Source: Tubulanus polymorphus
Lineage: Eukaryota; Nemertea; Palaeonemertea; Tubulaniformes; Tubulanidae
Assembly (NCBI RefSeq): GCF_964204645.1
Contig: NC_134033.1
Coordinates: 12,278,155-12,342,154 of the forward strand
Length of the DNA: 64,000 nucleotides
Reading direction: 5' to 3'
Shown here: in pieces, positions 59,601 through 64,000 of the stretch
Layout of the letters: every line of letters starts with the position of its first letter
Position numbering within the stretch: position 1 is the stretch's first letter
Notes under the pieces: model-generated
Databases searched by the model: none
Told to the model about the DNA's origin: nothing
The model's input: only the letters and a program-made list of their open reading frames with translations
Translations under genes and position numbers: made by a program

Positions 59601-59689
59601 TGCCACTTTAAATGATTTACTCACTACGACCCCGGTAGAATAAGACATACGTACCGATTTTTGACAAGATCCTCCTCGTTTTCAGCCAT
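41578..59689 (-). CDS. RUBCN: Rubicon (RUN domain and Rubicon-homology protein)
   Basis: Eighteen coding exons on the minus strand give 1023 residues; human RUBCN is 972. Exons: 59689-59655, 57309-57156, 57074-56855, 49071-48965, 48237-48045, 47540-46857, 46484-46369, 46063-45860, 45565-45511, 45138-45013, 44482-44298, 43976-43902, 43712-43639, 43497-43433, 43049-42749, 42291-42138, 42048-41882, 41734-41578. The RUN domain (about 12-172) has [13 protein letters not shown] and [17 protein letters not shown] Ser-rich middle holds [29 protein letters not shown] and a Gln run. The C-terminal Rubicon-homology domain has the zinc-binding Cys series ([52 protein letters not shown]). Known role: it binds Beclin-1/UVRAG/VPS34 and Rab7, restrains autophagosome maturation and supports LC3-associated phagocytosis. 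Confidence 0.96.
42480..42720 (+). repeat. tRNA-derived SINE with duplicated tail
   Basis: An A-box-like TAGCCAAGTGG and a B-box-like GGTTCAGATCC lie at tRNA spacing. A GATAATAATACCCCGAGTGG block follows and is repeated at about 42680. It lies in a Rubicon intron. Confidence 0.5.
46080..46320. repeat. Degenerate AAAATTTTTCC low-complexity tract
   Basis: Purine and pyrimidine runs alternate (GAAAATTTTTTCC-like) inside the intron before Rubicon exon 8. No coding signal is seen. Confidence 0.6.
49140..49460. repeat. Degenerate tandem of CACACAACTGTGGAACTGGATC units
   Basis: About five imperfect units of roughly 55-60 bases share CACAACTGTGGAACTGGATC. Related single copies lie at 36335-36440 and 57898-58015, with diverged pieces at 28690-28860. 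It lies in Rubicon intron 3. Confidence 0.6.
51399..51644 (-). pseudogene. Orphan open frame without start codon, Rubicon intron 3
   Basis: An 82-codon minus-strand frame with protein-like composition ([20 protein letters not shown], then [14 protein letters not shown]) ends in TAG and has no ATG at its start. I do not recognise the family. It is probably a fragment of a mobile-element gene or a hidden exon of a nested gene. Confidence 0.3.
52253..52470. mobile_element. piggyBac-type MITE, copy 6 (partial)
   Basis: It lacks the left end and has GCACTGAAAGAGTTAG at the right, with diverged ACACC-GTGTA blocks. Rubicon intron 3. Confidence 0.65.
53615..53750 (-). other. Candidate alternative first exon of Rubicon
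   Basis: Inside Rubicon intron 3 an ATG opens 45 codons ([20 protein letters not shown] onward) ending at a consensus GTAAGT donor in phase 1. That is the phase needed to join exon 4 ([15 protein letters not shown]). It is out of frame if spliced in from exon 3 through the AG just upstream, so it would act as an alternative start that removes most of the RUN domain. No RNA support is available. Confidence 0.35.
55484..55705. mobile_element. piggyBac-type MITE, copy 7
   Basis: TTAA lies at both ends. The left end is shortened to AGTGCTGA, and the right ends ACACACTGAAAGTGTTAA, next to an intact ACACCGCACTGCGGTGTA. Rubicon intron 3. Confidence 0.7.
57433..57668. mobile_element. Inverted-repeat element, about 235 bp
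   Basis: GGGCCAACTTCGGTTTTCG at the left mirrors GATAACCGAAGGTGGCCC at the right, with more palindromic blocks inside (AGTCGACTAG, CTATAGTTCGG). It sits in Rubicon intron 1 and interrupts a SINE-like CCACAACATACTGG block. Confidence 0.65.
58077..59234. mobile_element. 1.16-kb foldback element with TA target duplication
   Basis: The whole element is a long inverted repeat. The left arm reads from ACAAGGGTGGCAAC through CTCACAAGCTCAAAATCG; the right arm returns through GAGCTTGTGAGCTCACCC to GTTGCCACCCTTGT. Short TATAAT ends are flanked by TA. Arms reach about 490 bases before diverging near the centre. It lies in Rubicon intron 1 and encodes no recognisable transposase. Confidence 0.85.
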
Positions 59690-59963
59690 TTTGTTAGTTA
59701 CGGAAATCCCTGATAGGAGGCGATATTTAACACATTTGTTTAACGCTGGATGTAGCAAAAGTAGCCAGTGTCGGATGCAGGCTGAAAAAAAACTAACTAA
59801 GAACGACTCTAATTCATGAACTCACGCCAATATCATTGTAAGTTAGGAGATTATAGTTAGTGAGAAACAATAATTTCATTTTGGCAGTTTAAAACCATGT
59901 TCAACTATTGACCTATTTATTGTGTAATGACGTCATTCTGGGAAACGCGGAAATCAACGCAAG
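59690..59963. promoter_or_regulatory. Shared divergent promoter of Rubicon and SPRYD7
   Basis: Only 274 bases separate the two start codons, which face apart, so both promoters and 5' UTRs must lie here or overlap. No TATA box is evident. A perfect AAGATGGCGGC (YY1-type motif) spans the SPRYD7 ATG at 59961-59971. Confidence 0.7.
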
Positions 59964-62427
59964 ATGGCGGCTTGTTTTTGTTGTTTTCGATGCTGTTGGA
60001 ATGGAACCGGTTTTAACGCCGGCCACGTACGCTTGAAAGAACTACCCGAAGTTAAATTAGATACAACATCAATGGGTAATCTCTTAGGGCTGTAGCTCGT
60101 GGCAGAGCCCGGCCTTTCATTTTCATATGGCGCCCCTTTTCATTTCATCCTAGGCCCCTCACTAGTACTAACTTAACTAACTAAATTTACGGATTGCGTT
60201 CCACCACCGGATATGAAAACAATGGTTTATTCAGCATGTTATTCAGACTGCATAGTTTCACTTGTCGTAATAAGACCAAAGGATTAAGAGAAAAATATCC
60301 GGTCCAAATATTCTAAAGATTAAAGAGGAAAATCTCAAAAAATCAATCCCAAACAAAAATAAATAAATAGCCCTTTGCAGTCAGTATATCCGGAAAATAT
60401 GTAAAATATGACTCTAGAAGGTATTTATTACTGATATAACATGATTTCAAGTGTTAAAATCGATAAGGTATAAATAGATATGTTCCTATTTCATGTCATC
60501 TCGGTTGATCTCAGTTCATCTCGGTAAATTACGTCATCTCGGTAAAAAGGAGGACCCTCCTGTAGGTCTGGAGAGGTCTTGTTGACCCCGTCTTACTCTT
60601 ACCCATGTTGATTGTTGCCTATTGTTTATTTATATTTTTTCTCGATATTTTCATAGGAAATGATGTCGTAATTGTTAAGAACGGACGTCGAATCTGCGGT
60701 ACCGGCGCAGCTCTGGCAAGCGCCCCTCTCGTACAGAACAAAGCCTTTTTCGAAATCAAAATTCAATCAACAGGTGTGTATCAGTTGCGATGTGCTTAGA
60801 TTTCGATGAGAATCAGTTTTTTTTATTTACGACCTCATCCTGAGTCTAAGCCCATTTTTGTTTTATGACTTATACCTTAAGATTATTGTAAATCCGAACC
60901 GAGGTCTAGGTTTCGACGACAATCTTCAAATTTTAGCCTTCGAACTAGGATCCGTGCCGGTGAGCCTGGTTCTAAAACTTGACATTTATTCTAAAGTTTA
61001 TTAGATTCGGGTTTTTTTTTCCGTTTCGACAGGTGTCTGGGGCGTTGGCGTGGCGACGAAGAAATGCGACGTTCAGAAAGTTCCGCTCGGTACCGACACG
61101 GAATCATGGGTTCTACGACACACGGGCTTCATTCATCACGGCAACGAACAAATCATCAAACTTTCCGAATGTCCACAAGAGGGCGACATTGTGGTTAATG
61201 TCTATTTATTAATTGATGAGACCTGTTTTTCTGGGATATTTTGCTTACTTTTTGGGGTACATACCTCATTTATGTCTTAACAGAATGCCAAAAATCGCGG
61301 ACAACAACTGAATATCCGATATATTTCCAGTTCTGTACCAATTAGATGGATTGGCAAAAAGACTCCTTAAGTCCAGTTGAATGAGAGAGAAAATCCTCCA
61401 TTTTGTCAAATTTCTTGGATTTGAACATTGTTACCATGCCTACGCCACCCTGATATAGTTGTTGAGACCCCACAAGAAAAATAACTTCATTTCGTAGGCA
61501 TGGTGACAATGTAAAAATTCAAGAAATTTCACAAAATGGAGGATTTTCTCTCTCATTCAACTGGACTTAAGGAGTCTTTTTGCCAATCCATCTAATTGGT
61601 ACAGAACTGGAAATATATCGGATATTCAGTTGTTGTCCGCGATTTTTGGCATTCTGTTAAGACATAAATGAGGTATGTACCCCAAAAACTAAGCAATATA
61701 TCCCAGAAAAACAGGTCTCATCAATTAATAAATAGACATTAGTATTGACGGCCGTAGATTGACTGCCTCGTAACTTGAAGTGTCAAAACTCTCGACTGAA
61801 ATTGTGATTTTTCTCTTATTTATAGGGTTTAACTTACGATCACATTGAGTTGAATTTCTATTTAAATGGTAAAGCGCTGCATTGTCCAGTGACCGGTATT
61901 AAGGGCACATTTTATCCAGTCCTTTACGGTAAGATCACGGTTCGAAGATGCTGGTAACATCAGCTATATTTTGGGTTGGGGTGATTCGTAGAAATACCTA
62001 CACACCCTTGGGAAGGGGGTGCAGAGATGGGGAGGGGTTAATTGGTGAATTACCGCACTAAGGGATGTTCTAGGATCACGAGGGCTGAAAATGCAAAGTT
62101 TTTTTTGGGGGATTAGGGGTCCACCCATTAAATTTTCAAATTCTAGAGAAAGCAAAACATAGCCCCCAACCCCCACCGCCCTTTTCAGCGGTCCCGGCAT
62201 AATGCTTGAAATTTTAAAAATGAGAAAGAGAAAATTGTGGCTTCCCTTTATGTAATGACTAATGTTTTCACACATGACAATCAGAATTTGGAAACCTTTC
62301 CCTATTTATATGATGCGTTTCTGTTTCAGTGGATGAAGGCGCCATCTTAGACGCACAGTTTTCGAATTTCTACCACGTTGCCCCGGAAGGTTTCGAACAG
62401 ATTATGGTCGAACAATCGTTACTATAG
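59964..62427 (+). CDS. SPRYD7: SPRY domain-containing protein 7
   Basis: Five exons (59964-60075, 60657-60773, 61033-61193, 61826-61928, 62330-62427) give 196 residues, the same length as human SPRYD7. The N-terminus is Cys-rich (MAACFCCFRCC), as in the family. Then come VVIVKNGRRICGTG, SAPLVQNKAFFEIKIQSTG, VWGVGVATKK, LTYDHIELNFYLNGK and the FYHVAPEGFEQIM end. The protein is nearly all one SPRY domain, a beta-sandwich for protein binding; its partner is unknown. The intron 3 donor is weak (GTTAAT) because a MITE begins four bases into the intron. Confidence 0.97.
61198..61739. mobile_element. 542-bp foldback MITE at the SPRYD7 exon 3 donor
   Basis: Two near-identical arms of about 245 bases, ATGTCTATTTATTAATTGAT outward and its mirror ending AATAGACAT, surround a loop of about 50 bases. 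TA flanks both ends (61196-61197, 61740-61741), the duplication expected of Tc1/mariner-type elements. The arms differ at few positions, so the insertion is recent or the arms have been homogenised. Confidence 0.9.
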
Positions 62428-64000
62428 CCACTGATCACCACCAGGTGGCGATACAGTGTTTATTATTGTCGTATGTTGGTTGTGATGGCGACTGATTGAG
62501 ATTCAATTTTCGTCTGTACGCGATGTCGCGAAACTATTGAAAATTAATCTTTATTTCTGAAGCTGCTGCAGGCTGTTAGGTATTTATATATGTACTGTAA
62601 AGAATGCCCCGAAATGATGTCCGGCTGAAACAAAACAATCAAATCTTGACGATCACATTTTGAAAAAGTTTTGATAGAATATTTGGCAACCTTAGTACGT
62701 GTATTGTAACATTGTGGGTTAATTATCAATCAAAACTATGTTCGGTGTAATCTGAATGCCAGACGATCTCACATATTAAGCGTTGACTGAGGTGGATATA
62801 GAGGGTGAACTCGGAGGTGCCCTGGTTTTGCGTCGTGGTAGGCCTTTTCGTCAAGACTCAAATAGTTTAAACCTGCAAATTTGACGCTTATCCTCTCAAG
62901 ATTTTCATCGTTCAGGATGGATTTTTTCAAAGCTATCGAACTAAACACCCAGGTTTGGCCCCGGCTAGTGGCCCTTGAAATGGCTGCTTTATCAGAAGGA
63001 ATGCCTGTTCTGGACCCCGGCCTTTCAATTTTCCTGGATCCATCCCTGAGTAGAACCCCTTTTACGGGAACAACGGCGAGTTACTTGACTAGGTGTGAGG
63101 TGTTGAGCACACGTGTGAAGCGTGCACGAACCTAAAATTTATAGAAAGGTGATGAAGTCAAATGTCGTAGGGTGTGTACACTCATGTAGCAGTTTTTACA
63201 TGAAACTGCATCTCCCATTCATACAAGAGTGAAACTAGCTTAAGTCGTTGACCGACCAGTTGTCTCAAGTCATCTCAAAACCTGCAGTGTTGATGATTTA
63301 ACAATTTGTTCTCACAGTTTTGCTTCATCGTCAGAGAAACCAAAGAAAAAAGAAACTGGTGGCAAAAGTTTAGTCAAGATTTGGAAGCCATCACGGAATG
63401 AATTGTTATATCATCATCTGTGTGTTTGCCTATCTGTGACTATATATTATTAGTTTAAGTTTTAAGTTTATTGAAATAGACCATCGTGGTCCTTAATTTC
63501 ATTACAATAAATTTCTATAAATACAATACGTTTAATACAATACATTACATTTCGGAAAATATGAAATATAATATGTACTAACGCCGTTTCTATAACCGCA
63601 CCCGTCAATTTGTAAAGTAGTAAATTCGAGGATTTAACAACATGATTGAATTCTTTTCAGACCTAAGAAACAGTATTTACCTAATTTTAGCAATTCGTTC
63701 TCGTTCTGTGTACTCAATAACTGAATAGATTTATGTACAGATGGGTATCTATAATAATAAGGTTTTAACGATTATAAAAATCGATTTTACAAATCGGCCG
63801 ATCCTAAAGGAAGTGAAACTAGCTTAAGTCTGATAAGTCGTCTCTATATTGACGAGCAACGCCTGCAGTGTTGATTATTTAACAATTTATTTTGACATTT
63901 TCGAAGTTTTGACTAAACTTCATCGTCGGAGAAACGAAAATAACAAAGCTGATTATAAGATTGAAAACCTACTAAGTACAAACTAAAAGAATTTTAAAAT
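62428..64000. other. SPRYD7 3' flank and repeats
   Basis: The SPRYD7 3' UTR is followed by a dispersed repeat copy (62790-63056) and a pair of direct repeats: GTGAAACTAGCTTAAGTC to CATCGTCAGAGAAAC at 63228-63345, and a matching block at 63812-63932. No gene is seen to the window end. Confidence 0.6.

Overview
This is animal nuclear DNA: an AT-rich bilaterian invertebrate genome with intron-split genes, long introns, many short inverted-repeat transposons, microsatellites and minisatellites. Nothing bacterial or viral was seen. The species cannot be named from sequence alone. The protein repertoire fits a marine invertebrate, plausibly a lophotrochozoan: cholinesterase with a tetramerisation tail, Rubicon, PABIR, GPALPP1, SPRYD7, a secreted von Willebrand A protein, and sea-anemone-like cysteine-rich peptides. 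That placement is inference.

Layout. 1-4.6 kb (+): 3' end of an acetylcholinesterase gene with two alternative C-terminal exons, separated by a 0.56-kb TA/TGTA microsatellite. 4.6-12.3 kb: intergenic repeats. 12.3-15.4 kb: two nearly identical secreted cysteine-rich peptide genes in head-to-head orientation, with conserved promoter elements. 16.5-19.0 kb (+): GPALPP1 with an expanded GPALPPGF array. 20.8-27.1 kb (+): an 11-exon secreted protein with three vWA-like domains, a six-cysteine module and a 430-residue Gly/Ser/Lys-rich tail. 27-32 kb: repeat-rich and gene-free. 32.4-37.1 kb (-): PABIR/FAM122 with a 44-bp minisatellite in an intron. 37-41.6 kb: gene-free. 41.6-59.7 kb (-): the complete 18-coding-exon Rubicon gene. 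60.0-62.4 kb (+): SPRYD7, head-to-head with Rubicon. 62.4-64 kb: repeats only.

How the genes relate. Most are housekeeping: cell-cycle phosphatase control (PABIR), autophagy and endosome control (Rubicon), a nuclear protein of unknown biochemical role (GPALPP1) and a small SPRY protein. GPALPP1, a Rubicon paralogue and SPRYD7 all lie in human 13q14, so the block looks like ancient synteny. The peptide pair and the vWA protein are secreted and look lineage-specific. They are the most novel part. Exon boundaries were set by hand from GT/AG sites, unbroken phase and family resemblance; no transcripts were available.
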